Positions 8,305 to 16,710 of a stretch of 60,911 nt of DNA are shown in pieces. Every line of letters begins with the position of its first letter. The stretch's first letter is position 1. Origin of the DNA: Bacteroidota bacterium (GTDB lineage: Bacteria > Bacteroidota > Bacteroidia > Bacteroidales > VadinHA17). Location of the stretch: positions 1 to 60,911 of the forward strand of contig JADKBL010000021.1 in NCBI GenBank assembly GCA_016718875.1, written 5' to 3'. Below the pieces are notes generated by a model, which saw nothing but the letters and a program-made list of their open reading frames with translations, did not search any database and was not told the DNA's origin. Made by a program: the position numbers and the translations under genes.

Positions 8305-9132
8305 ATGTATTTTGCTTCCAACATAAAATTTTTAAGAAAAAGGAGGGGGCGTACCCAGGATGATGTGGCATTTGCCCTTAACCTCAAACGTTCAACGCTA
8401 AGCGGCTATGAGAACGGTGTTGCTCAGCCCGGAATTGAGATACTTATCTCTTTTTCAGGGTATTTCAATGTATCTATCGATACAATCCTGAAACTTGATA
8501 TATCCAGACTTTCGGAAAGCCAGCTTGGTGAGCTTGAACGGGGATATGACGCATACGTAAAGGGTAGTAATCTCAGAGTTCTGACTACAACTGTTAACTC
8601 CCAGAACAAGGAAAACATCGAGCTTGTGCCCGAGAAGGCAAAGGCTGGTTATACAACAGGGTATGCTGATCCTGAATATATCGGTGAACTGCCGGTATTC
8701 ACCCTTCCATTCCTCTCTGATAAAAAGAAATACCGGACATTCCAGCTTAAGGGTGATTCGATGCTTCCTATACCGGATGGGTCATGGGTGACGGGAGAAT
8801 ATCAGCAGGACTGGATGAATCTTATAAGCGGGAAGGCATATATTGTATTCACCCTCGATGACGGAATAGTCTTTAAGGTTGTTGAAAATAACCTCAGGAA
8901 GGACGGAAAACTGGTTCTTTATTCACTGAATCCAATTTATGAACCTTATGAGGTTCATGTGAATGAGGTAAAGGAAATATGGAAATTTGTAAACTATATA
9001 AGCAGCGAGCTTCCTGATCCGGTTTTACCTGAAAAGCAGCTTATTCAGGCAGTTGCAGGAATGAAGCATGACCTGGAAAGGATTAAGGCAAAGCTGGGCG
9101 GTGAAATTTCAGATATAGAGGAGGCAAAATAA
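8305..9132 (+). CDS. LexA-like XRE-family repressor with S24 self-cleaving peptidase domain
   Basis: A 275-residue protein. Residues 1-65 form an XRE/Cro-type helix-turn-helix (RTQDDVAFALNLKRSTLSGYENG). A linker carries a candidate Ala114-Gly115 cleavage site (AKAGY). The S24 domain has the nucleophile Ser152 in GDSMLP and the general base Lys191 in GIVFKVV. The scissile bond, Ser and Lys spacing (37 and 39 residues) is close to LexA. By family knowledge, RecA filaments would stimulate self-cleavage and relieve repression. It is divergent from dinB-dnaE, and its promoter is covered by two palindromes. It could also be a phage-type repressor, but no phage genes are near. Confidence 0.85.
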   Translation: MYFASNIKFLRKRRGRTQDDVAFALNLKRSTLSGYENGVAQPGIEILISFSGYFNVSIDTILKLDISRLSESQLGELERGYDAYVKGSNLRVLTTTVNSQNKENIELVPEKAKAGYTTGYADPEYIGELPVFTLPFLSDKKKYRTFQLKGDSMLPIPDGSWVTGEYQQDWMNLISGKAYIVFTLDDGIVFKVVENNLRKDGKLVLYSLNPIYEPYEVHVNEVKEIWKFVNYISSELPDPVLPEKQLIQAVAGMKHDLERIKAKLGGEISDIEEAK

Positions 9133-9139
9133 TAGACCG

Positions 9140-9672
9140 TCATTGGTTCTTTATTTGCCATTTTCCGTTTTCAAAGGTGACTGGTAATGAAGTTATTCCA
9201 GTTAAATCTTCAAGTCTTATTAAAAGGTGAGGTAAGTCCTGTAAGTGATTTATATCCTTTTTATTATGCATTGCATCTGAAGTCATAATGATAAAAACTC
9301 CAGGGTTTACAAAATTTCTTAAAGCCGGAGATTCACATAAAACAGGAGTGCCTTCAGGTATCTTTTCAATTATCCTGTAAAAAGCATCCGGAAGTATGTT
9401 GTCCCAAACCTTTGCAAAATATACTTTTTCAGCACCTGCTTTCAGCATTCTTGAGGTATCCTTATTGCTTTCCTTGTTAGTTTCGAGGTAAATCGAGTAT
9501 CCGTCACCTTCATTGGTTACAATCAGTCCATCAGTAGTTTCATGAAAGTGAGGGGTGATCTTGATGGCAGTTATGTTTAATTCAGGAAATTTCTCAATTA
9601 TCCTGCAGGCCATTGATGTTTACCTGACTTATTGCCGGTACCGGCTATTATCAGCAGATTTGGTATTTTCAT
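9140..9672 (-). CDS. MobB/BioD-like P-loop NTPase, frameshifted in the Walker A motif
   Basis: The uninterrupted frame starts only at 9613, but the sequence before it, in a frame shifted by one base from an ATG at 9672, reads MKIPNLLIIAGTGNKSGK. Adding one base in the TTT run at 9619-9621 restores GTGNKSGKTSMACRIIEKF, a 9-residue BioD/MobB-type P-loop that joins smoothly to the downstream protein. The repaired product is about 178 residues. The body (AIKITPHFH, then DTSRMLKAGAEKVYFAKV) resembles MobB-like proteins that act in molybdopterin-dinucleotide synthesis, but no other cofactor genes are nearby, so the substrate is unknown. It converges on the repressor gene, 7 bp apart. It could be a true pseudogene or a sequencing error. 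Confidence 0.6.
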
Positions 9673-9793
9673 AAAAAAACTCTGTGAATCTCAGGTTATT
9701 ATCTGTTTCAGGTCCGGTAAATTTAAGAACTTACACAGTTGTAAACAGAGAATCACCTGGATCCACAGAGGGATTATTAAAAATAATAAAGTG

Positions 9794-10333
9794 CTATTCT
9801 TTAGTAAGTCCAATGATCATCTGGATGATCTTTTCGTTATCTGATTCCGGAATCTTGCCAACGAAAAGAGCCCTGCAGACCCTGTTCTTATCAAGTATTA
9901 CAACAGTATAGTTGTCTGAAGGCATACCCCACAACTGCTGCAGTTTAGCATCATAGTCAAAAAGGATGGTTGTATTGAATTTTTTGGCTTTATTGCCGGC
10001 TATCGTACGGATTAATCCATTTGGTTTCCATGTTGATTTGCAGTCGACAACGCCAAAACCCTTAAAATATTCACGGCTTAAACGTTTTTCAACGTCAATT
10101 GCTTTATTAACAGCTTCATTAAATGGTTCATTTAGTTCAGATTCATCAGGATCAACATAGTTGAGTTGTATAACTTTCCCAGCCCATGTATTCATTGTAA
10201 ATTCTTTCTTTTCAGCATCAGTGAACATCCAGTCAGGTGCTTTCATACCTACAGCCAGCTTCACATTCTGCTGGGAATAAATCCCCGGAACAGCAAATAA
10301 ACTGATAAAGAGAATGATGATCATTTTTTTCAT
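9794..10333 (-). CDS. YtfJ-like periplasmic thioredoxin-fold protein
   Basis: The 179-residue product has a signal peptide (about 1-20, IYSQ at the cleavage site). The rest follows the YtfJ pattern: VGMKAPDW, GVVDCKSTWKPNGLIRTI, TTILFDYDAKLQQLWGM and YTVVILDKNRVCRALFVGKI. The fold is peroxiredoxin/thioredoxin-like, but the position of the usual active-site CxxC is occupied by DPDESELNEPF, so disulfide chemistry at that site is unlikely. Function in this family is not established. It lies between the MobB-like gene and divergently transcribed typA. Confidence 0.75.
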   Translation of the reverse strand: MKKMIIILFISLFAVPGIYSQQNVKLAVGMKAPDWMFTDAEKKEFTMNTWAGKVIQLNYVDPDESELNEPFNEAVNKAIDVEKRLSREYFKGFGVVDCKSTWKPNGLIRTIAGNKAKKFNTTILFDYDAKLQQLWGMPSDNYTVVILDKNRVCRALFVGKIPESDNEKIIQMIIGLTKE

Positions 10334-10423
10334 AAATCTGGTTTTTTAGTTTATGCCGAATATATGAATTTTTTATCATTAATTAATTTTTGCAGAATTT
10401 AACATTAATCCCGCCAACAATAT

Positions 10424-10431
10424 TACTTTTG
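10424..10431 (+). promoter_or_regulatory. -7 box of the typA promoter
   Basis: TACTTTTG matches TAnnTTTG and ends 17 bp before the typA ATG. It is followed by GC, as often seen at Bacteroidetes promoters. No convincing TTG lies at the expected -33 spacing. Confidence 0.5.
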
Positions 10432-10448
10432 CGGTCTGATTAAAAGGT

Positions 10449-12230
10449 ATGCAAAGAATACGAAATATAGCAATCATTGCACATGTCGACCATGGCAAGA
10501 CCACATTGGTGGACAAGATAATTCAGGAATGCAAAGTTCTGGATCAGAGGAAGGATGCGGGAGAGCTGATTCTCGACAGTAATGATCTTGAACGTGAAAG
10601 AGGTATTACAATCTTATCAAAGAATGTCGCTGCAAATTATAACGGGGTTAAGATAAATATTATCGATACACCCGGACATGCTGATTTTGGCGGGGAAGTA
10701 GAGCGTGTACTCAAAATGGCGGATGGAGTTCTGCTACTTGTAGATGCTCTTGAAGGCCCTATGCCACAGACAAGGTTTGTACTTGGCAAGGCAATAGCAC
10801 TGGGACTAAAGCCAATTGTTGTGGTGAATAAAGTGGATAAGGAAAACTGCAGACCTGATGAAGTCCAGCAGGATGTCTATGAACTGATGTTCAACCTTGA
10901 TGCATCAGATGACCAATTGAATTTTGAGACTGTTTTTGGCTCCTCCAAACATGGATGGATGAGCGGAGACTGGAAAAAACCTGCAAATGATATAAAATAT
11001 CTTCTTGATACAATTCTTACAGAGATCCCGGAACCAGAATATGTTCCAGGAACAGTGCAGATGCAGGTCGCTTCTCTTGATTTCTCAAGCTATGTTGGCA
11101 GGATAGCAATTGGCCGTGTATTCAGAGGTGACATTATTGTTGGTGGTGATTATACTCTATGTAAAAGAGACGGTAAAGTCAAAAAGGTAAGAGTAAAGGA
11201 GCTTTATGTTTTTGAAGGACTTGGAAGGGTAAAGACCGAAACTGTAAGATGTGGTGACCTGTGTGCAGTAATAGGTCTGGAGGATTTCGAAATAGGAGAT
11301 ACCCTTGCCGATCTTTTAGCCCCTGAAGCACTAAAGAGAATTGAGGTTGACGAGCCGACAATGAGCATGGTATTTACTATAAATAATTCTCCATTGTTTG
11401 GTAAGGAAGGCAAGTTTGTAACTTCCAGGCATCTGAGGACAAGGTTGATGAGAGAAACTGAGAAGAATCTTGCATTGAAAGTTGAAGATACAAAGTCTGA
11501 AGATACCTTTAATGTATTTGGTCGCGGAATACTCCATCTTTCGATACTTATTGAGACTATGAGACGAGAAGGGTATGAGTTTCAGGTTGGAAAGCCGCAG
11601 GTTATTTATAAAGATATTGATGGTGTAAAATCAGAACCATATGAAACTCTGACAATTGATGTTCCTCCTGATTATTCCGGAAAAGCAATTGAACTTGTAA
11701 CACAGCGAAAGGGTGAAATGATAATCATTGAACCCAAAGGTGATCTTATACATTTGGAATTTGATATACCTTCACGCGGCCTTATCGGGCTCAGAAATAA
11801 CATGCTTACCGCAACTGCAGGAGAAGCTGTTATGCATCACAGGTTTCGGGCATACGACAAATACAAAGGAGATGAACTAATTCCCAAACAGAATGGTTCA
11901 CTGATTTCTCTCGATCTGGGAATGGCTACCGGGTATGCAATTGATCGTCTACAGGACAGGGGACGCTTTTATATTGATCCGGGTGAACAGGTTTACCGTG
12001 GACAGGTAATCGGTGAAAGCACCAGATTGGGTGATATTGAAGTAAATATAATAAAGGGTAAAAAGCTTACAAATATGAGAGCATCAGGGTCAGATGAAGG
12101 TCTGCGGATTGCTCCCAAGTTAAAGTTCTCTCTCGAAGAGGCAATGGAACAGATTAAGGATGATGAATATCTGGAAGTCACTCCATTAAACCTGCGTATG
12201 AGGAAGGTACCCTCATATAAATTTGCTTAG
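10449..12230 (+). CDS. typA: Ribosome-associated GTPase TypA/BipA
   Basis: A 593-residue translational GTPase of normal family length. The GTPase motifs are G1 AHVDHGKTT (11-19), the switch I region ERERGITI, G3 DTPGHADFGG and G4 NKVDK. These are followed by EF-Tu domain 2-like and EF-G III/V-like domains and the BipA C-terminal domain (GLRIAPKLKFSLEEAMEQIKDDEYLEVTP). It acts on the 50S subunit in assembly and in growth under stress or cold. The ATG at 10449 sits behind its own -7 box. The gene is complete and converges on the sugar-porter gene 13 bp away, with no obvious terminator between. Confidence 0.97.
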   Translation: MQRIRNIAIIAHVDHGKTTLVDKIIQECKVLDQRKDAGELILDSNDLERERGITILSKNVAANYNGVKINIIDTPGHADFGGEVERVLKMADGVLLLVDALEGPMPQTRFVLGKAIALGLKPIVVVNKVDKENCRPDEVQQDVYELMFNLDASDDQLNFETVFGSSKHGWMSGDWKKPANDIKYLLDTILTEIPEPEYVPGTVQMQVASLDFSSYVGRIAIGRVFRGDIIVGGDYTLCKRDGKVKKVRVKELYVFEGLGRVKTETVRCGDLCAVIGLEDFEIGDTLADLLAPEALKRIEVDEPTMSMVFTINNSPLFGKEGKFVTSRHLRTRLMRETEKNLALKVEDTKSEDTFNVFGRGILHLSILIETMRREGYEFQVGKPQVIYKDIDGVKSEPYETLTIDVPPDYSGKAIELVTQRKGEMIIIEPKGDLIHLEFDIPSRGLIGLRNNMLTATAGEAVMHHRFRAYDKYKGDELIPKQNGSLISLDLGMATGYAIDRLQDRGRFYIDPGEQVYRGQVIGESTRLGDIEVNIIKGKKLTNMRASGSDEGLRIAPKLKFSLEEAMEQIKDDEYLEVTPLNLRMRKVPSYKFA

Positions 12231-12243
12231 GCTTTTGGTAATA

Positions 12244-13851
12244 CTATTTTACCCAGAATTTCTCAATCTCCTCCAGTGATTTTCCCTTGGTTTCAGGAAT
12301 GAATTTCCATACAAATAACAGGGCTAGAAGGCACATTATTCCATACAGCCAGTATGAAAATCCATGGTTAAATTTATCTGTGAGCCACCGATTGTCATTC
12401 ATCATTGGAAAAGTCCATGAAATGATAAGATTGGAAATCCATAATGTTGTAACCGGTATTGACATTGCGCCGCGTATACTATTGGGAAAGATCTCTGACA
12501 ATAGTACCCATGTAACTGGTCCCCAGCTCATTGCAAATCCTGCAATGTAAAGAAGCATGAAAACCAGAGCAACAACTCCTGTTTTACCTGCATAAAAAGA
12601 GAATCCCAGGGAAAACATAGATATTCCCATAATCAGAGCGCCTGTTATCATCAGAGGTTTTCTTCCGAACCGGTCGACTGTGAAAATAGCAACTATGGTA
12701 AATAACATGTTTATTATTCCGACAATAATGGTTTGAAGCATGGAAGTATCTGTACTGGCTCCCATATTTCTGAAAATATTGGCTGCATAATACATAACTA
12801 CATTTATTCCTACAAACTGCTGAAATACTGAAAGTAAGACCCCTAAAAGTAAGACAAGATATCCGAATGAAAGCCAGGGTGCATTTTTTTCCTGAAGTGT
12901 TGATTCTATTTCTGTCTGGATTTCTGCAGCATGCTTTGGTCCTGATATCCTGACAATTGCTTCAAGAGCTTCAAGTTTTTTATTTTTCATCATCAGATAA
13001 CGCGGCGTTTCAGGAATAAAAAACAATAAGATGAGAAACAGTACAGATGGGATTACTCCTGAAAAGAACATCCAGCGCCATCCATCAGCTATTAGCCAGT
13101 CTTCATTTCCGCTCTTTGCAATTAAATAGTTTATGAAATAGATGATGACCATGCCTGAAATAATTGCGAACTGGTTCCATGAAACCAACTTGCCTCTAAT
13201 TGCCGCAGGGGCTATTTCGGCAATATACATAGGGGAGAGGATTGATGCAAGACCAATGCCGATTCCTCCAAGTATCCTGTATATCATAAATGAATATACA
13301 TCAAGAGTTCCGAAAATATTAAGTGCTTCAGGCTGCCAGGCCCCGAATGCTGAGACAGTTAAAAACAAAGCAGTAATTATTAGTCCTTTTTTTCTTCCGA
13401 CTGATTTTGCTGCAAATCCTGATGCAGCTGCACCGATAATACAACCAACAAGAGCACTGGAAACAACAAAACCTTTAACCGAATCCGAAATTTCCTTTAT
13501 TGCAGTCAGATCATTCTCAGAGGGAACATCTGCATTTAAATAACTCAGGACAAATATTGCAAGGGGGACAAGTAAAACAATCCCTGCAATAGATCCCCGC
13601 CGGATGCCAAGTAATCTCATTAATTGTCCTGCAACAACTGCATATATTATCAGGAAAACTATTGATACCAGTAATCTGTATTGTGTGATCAGCAAATACG
13701 CATAATCGTAATTTGAAGGATCCAAAGAAGGAGAGATGTAGAGATCAACAAGTGATTTCTCAGCGCCATTGACGACAGCAGTATCAAAGCCAAAAAGAAA
13801 TCCACCAAGTGTGGCTACCAGGGTAATACCGGTTAAGTACTTAGTATTCAT
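12244..13851 (-). CDS. MFS sugar porter (XylE/GalP-like) with an extra N-terminal insert
   Basis: A 535-residue sugar:proton symporter-family protein. Family signatures are GGFLFGFDTAVVNGAE in helix 1, a GRKK loop, PESPR-like PETPRYLM, a second DRFGRKP loop and the terminal PETKGKSLEEIEKFW. Between helix 1 and the usual helix 2 (GFVVSSALVGCIIGAA) lie about 100 residues containing two additional strongly hydrophobic stretches, which accounts for the protein being longer than the usual 450-490 residues. The sugar specificity cannot be read from sequence. It overlaps the DUF2461 gene by 11 bp and is probably co-transcribed with it and the GH30-like hydrolase upstream, suggesting uptake of the released sugar. 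Confidence 0.9.
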   Translation of the reverse strand: MNTKYLTGITLVATLGGFLFGFDTAVVNGAEKSLVDLYISPSLDPSNYDYAYLLITQYRLLVSIVFLIIYAVVAGQLMRLLGIRRGSIAGIVLLVPLAIFVLSYLNADVPSENDLTAIKEISDSVKGFVVSSALVGCIIGAAASGFAAKSVGRKKGLIITALFLTVSAFGAWQPEALNIFGTLDVYSFMIYRILGGIGIGLASILSPMYIAEIAPAAIRGKLVSWNQFAIISGMVIIYFINYLIAKSGNEDWLIADGWRWMFFSGVIPSVLFLILLFFIPETPRYLMMKNKKLEALEAIVRISGPKHAAEIQTEIESTLQEKNAPWLSFGYLVLLLGVLLSVFQQFVGINVVMYYAANIFRNMGASTDTSMLQTIIVGIINMLFTIVAIFTVDRFGRKPLMITGALIMGISMFSLGFSFYAGKTGVVALVFMLLYIAGFAMSWGPVTWVLLSEIFPNSIRGAMSIPVTTLWISNLIISWTFPMMNDNRWLTDKFNHGFSYWLYGIMCLLALLFVWKFIPETKGKSLEEIEKFWVK

Positions 13852-14503
13852 TCAGGTATTCATTCAATTGTTTCATTGCTTTGAATACCGATAATGAATG
13901 CTTGAGGTAATCACTCCCAAGTATTTGCTTATCACTTACTTCCTGCATTGCAAGATAGCTTTTGTATTTTAAAAGCTCAATATATTTGTGATCAGGGGGA
14001 TACCCCTTTGGAGCCTTCTTTAGTTTTTCACCCTCGATCTGACCGAAATGCTTTTTAAACTGAGGATTGTTGATTATTTCTAATAGTTTTTCAGGTTCAT
14101 CATCAATTTTTTCTCTGATAGCTGTAAGCCATGGAGCAGGAGGAACATATGCTCCGCCTGCAAGCATGCTTTTGCCAGGCTCTATATGGAAATAGTATCC
14201 GGCATATCTATCCCCGTTTTTTTTACCTCCTTTTACTATGAATGCTCCCATATTTGTTTTGTAGGGAGATTTGTCGTTAGAGAATCTTACATCCCTGTTA
14301 ATTCTGAAAATGCAATTTTTAGCTTCAAGCCCTTTTATAATCGGGTCAAATTCAGTGATTTCATTGATCAGATTCTGGATAAAGGCCTCAAAGTTGACTT
14401 TAGCTGCAAGATATACAGATCTGTTCTTATCAAACCAATCCTTATTGTTATTGCGGGATAATTGCTTAAGGAAATCCAAAGTTGATTCGTTAATTTTTTC
14501 CAT
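13841..14503 (-). CDS. DUF2461 family protein
   Basis: A 220-residue cytosolic protein with no signal peptide. It carries the DUF2461 (TIGR02453-type) pattern: LSRNNNKDWFDKNR near the N-terminus, NRDVRFSNDKSPYKTNMGAFI, GYYFHIEPGKSMLAGGAY, and KKAPKGYPPDHKYIELLKYKS. Biochemical function is unknown. Its end overlaps the sugar-porter start by 11 bp, and it begins 43 bp after the GH30-like gene, so the three probably form one transcript. Confidence 0.87.
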   Translation of the reverse strand: MEKINESTLDFLKQLSRNNNKDWFDKNRSVYLAAKVNFEAFIQNLINEITEFDPIIKGLEAKNCIFRINRDVRFSNDKSPYKTNMGAFIVKGGKKNGDRYAGYYFHIEPGKSMLAGGAYVPPAPWLTAIREKIDDEPEKLLEIINNPQFKKHFGQIEGEKLKKAPKGYPPDHKYIELLKYKSYLAMQEVSDKQILGSDYLKHSLSVFKAMKQLNEYLNEY

Positions 14504-14546
14504 AGATAAGTCTATTTAATTAATAATCTGACTGGAACCATGATGC

Positions 14547-16553
14547 CTATTTTTTACTGATCAAAGTAATAAATCCTGCTTTCTCAAGAGTAAATGCAAT
14601 TTTACCCTCTGATACTTTTGCTTCGCCGACTTTTTCCATTCCCTTTGTTTTGTCAGTAACAAAAATATCGAAATTTGTGATTCCCTGTGGGATGCCTGTT
14701 ATAACTGCTTTACGTTCAGCCCCATTGTTGACAATATGAAGGGCATATTCTCCTCTTGCAATATTGCCGAATGCAGCACAGTTTATTCCATCTTTGCTGC
14801 ATTTAACAGGAATTGCAAAAGACTCAGAAGGAGTTGAAGCCAGTTGCTTGAGATTCCAGAACCTTTGCGTTGGAACAAGAGGGCCCTGAGTACCAAAGAT
14901 ACCTGCACCTGTCATAACGGAATAGTCCGCTGTTAACTGCCATTGCAAAATTGACAAAGGCTCACAGATTGATAAAATCCGGGTATAAAGATTAATTTCA
15001 TAGAATGCAAATGATTCCTCCGAGAAGATCTCCGGGTAGTTCCAGGCTGCCGCATCAGTGCTTCCTTCTCCGACTAGAAGAGGAACATTCAATTCCTTCG
15101 CAGCACCTGCCCATTTTTTAAGAGTTTCATCAGTACAACCACGCCATGAATGGAATGATACAGCTCCAATGTATTTATGAGTTTCAGGATCATTCATTGA
15201 AGGAAGGATGAAATCATATGTTGTGGCATCGGAATTATCACCAAGGAGCAATTTTGTTGCCAGTCCTCGTTTTGCAAGGTGATCTCCTAGTCCTTTTATG
15301 AATTCTGCATGTTCCTTTCCAGTGTGCCTTACATTTATTCCAAGATCTGATTCGTTGAATGAGAACATTGATGTTTCCACACCATAGTTGTCCTTCATGT
15401 ATTGAATATAATCACCAATAGATTTATAAATCTTTTCTGTTTTATCAGGATTGAGCTGGTAACCGTAAATCCCCCTGGACCTGTTGCGAAAGGCTTCTCT
15501 TGGATCACCCAGAATTGCCCAGGCTGGAGCGGACCAGTCACTAATTATTACAGGCATTCCTTTCTTCGCAAGTCTTTGAGCCATCAACATGGCTGCATCA
15601 ACCCTGGGATTTATTTTACCTGATTCTGCCGCCGCAATTGGATCAGTGTTTTCATCTGGATGCCAGAATCCCCATGGCATTTCAACACGTCCCCAGGCAA
15701 CACGCATATTATCAAGACAATAGTCGATAACCTGGGGATCAGTAGTCGGATTCTGAAGTCTGAAGTTACCACCCAGTCCATCAAATTTACGTCCCGGATT
15801 CCTGGAGTCAAGAGCTATCTCTACCTCTGAATGATCAATCTCTCCCGAAGTTTTTATCGTGAAAACCCGCCTGGTAGAAGCACCTTTTTTAATTTTAGAA
15901 CCCATCAGTTTTGTGTATAACTGAATACCACCTTCTTCTTTTTCCCTTCTGATATACAATACATTACTGATATCAAAGCCAATATCCAGTTTCATTTTGC
16001 CAGCCTCAATTATAACTCCTTTGGAGGATGCTTTAATATTATCTCCGGCTTTGATTGAAGACAACTGCAAACCGCTTTTACCGGTTGATGTACAATTTTT
16101 AAAATTCATAGTTCCACCTGCATAGATTATATCAGGAAGATATATTGAGAAGTAGACTACATCAATAATTGTATCAGCTTCTGAGGAAACATTTATTGTC
16201 ACTTTTGTTATTCCCTTATCAATGTCTTCGACCAGCTGTGTAAAATTAATTGCACCTATTTTTGTTATGACAGTCTGTTTATTGCCTTCACGATCATATT
16301 TTGGTCTCTGTTTTTCTCTGCCTGTGGAATTGATATTTAGCCAATTAGCCGATATAACCCTGAGACTTGATTCAAATTCCATTAACTGGCCATCAACACG
16401 TATTCCTGTTATATTGCTCCAGGCCATTACCTCTGTCTGCGCTGAAAGCCTGGAAATATTAACAGATGAGATCAGGACAATACTTAATAGTATTAGGTAT
16501 ATGTATCTAATTGATTTTATGTTACTTGATTTTAGTCTTGCAGTTTTTTTCAT
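14547..16553 (-). CDS. Secreted GH30-like clan GH-A glycoside hydrolase
   Basis: An ATG at 16580 gives 677 residues. I prefer the internal ATG at 16553 (MKKTARLK...), which gives a normal signal peptide ending LSAQ. After an N-terminal region of about 220 residues that I do not recognise, a TIM-barrel begins near RKFDGLGGNFR. Numbering from the longer start, the acid/base is Glu410 in SFNESD and the nucleophile Glu505 in LLVGEGS. That pairing, and the C-terminal beta domain after the barrel, fit GH30 and related retaining clan-A enzymes. The substrate is not evident. It leads a likely operon with DUF2461 and a sugar porter. Confidence 0.75.
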   Translation of the reverse strand: MKKTARLKSSNIKSIRYIYLILLSIVLISSVNISRLSAQTEVMAWSNITGIRVDGQLMEFESSLRVISANWLNINSTGREKQRPKYDREGNKQTVITKIGAINFTQLVEDIDKGITKVTINVSSEADTIIDVVYFSIYLPDIIYAGGTMNFKNCTSTGKSGLQLSSIKAGDNIKASSKGVIIEAGKMKLDIGFDISNVLYIRREKEEGGIQLYTKLMGSKIKKGASTRRVFTIKTSGEIDHSEVEIALDSRNPGRKFDGLGGNFRLQNPTTDPQVIDYCLDNMRVAWGRVEMPWGFWHPDENTDPIAAAESGKINPRVDAAMLMAQRLAKKGMPVIISDWSAPAWAILGDPREAFRNRSRGIYGYQLNPDKTEKIYKSIGDYIQYMKDNYGVETSMFSFNESDLGINVRHTGKEHAEFIKGLGDHLAKRGLATKLLLGDNSDATTYDFILPSMNDPETHKYIGAVSFHSWRGCTDETLKKWAGAAKELNVPLLVGEGSTDAAAWNYPEIFSEESFAFYEINLYTRILSICEPLSILQWQLTADYSVMTGAGIFGTQGPLVPTQRFWNLKQLASTPSESFAIPVKCSKDGINCAAFGNIARGEYALHIVNNGAERKAVITGIPQGITNFDIFVTDKTKGMEKVGEAKVSEGKIAFTLEKAGFITLISKK

Positions 16554-16678
16554 GATTAACATATTAAGCTTTACAATCACTGGTTTATCCAGTGTCTAAA
16601 TTAATTATTAAAGTGAAAGGAGGGAGGCTGTATTCAAAACTTTTTACTGAATCTGCTGTGATTAAAAGCATAAATGGG

Positions 16679-16686
16679 TAAATTTG
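16679..16686 (+). promoter_or_regulatory. -7 box of the NlpC/P60-epimerase pair
   Basis: TAAATTTG fits TAnnTTTG and lies 24 bp upstream of the ATG at 16711. It overlaps a TTG at 16684 that would otherwise look like a start codon, which argues for the ATG. Confidence 0.45.
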
Positions 16687-16710
16687 AGACAAATTATTTC
16701 CAAGGTTTTT

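Noticed and set aside
8305..9132. Prophage repressor marking a phage remnant
   Set aside because: No integrase, structural or lysis genes are nearby. The divergent polymerase genes explain the regulator better.
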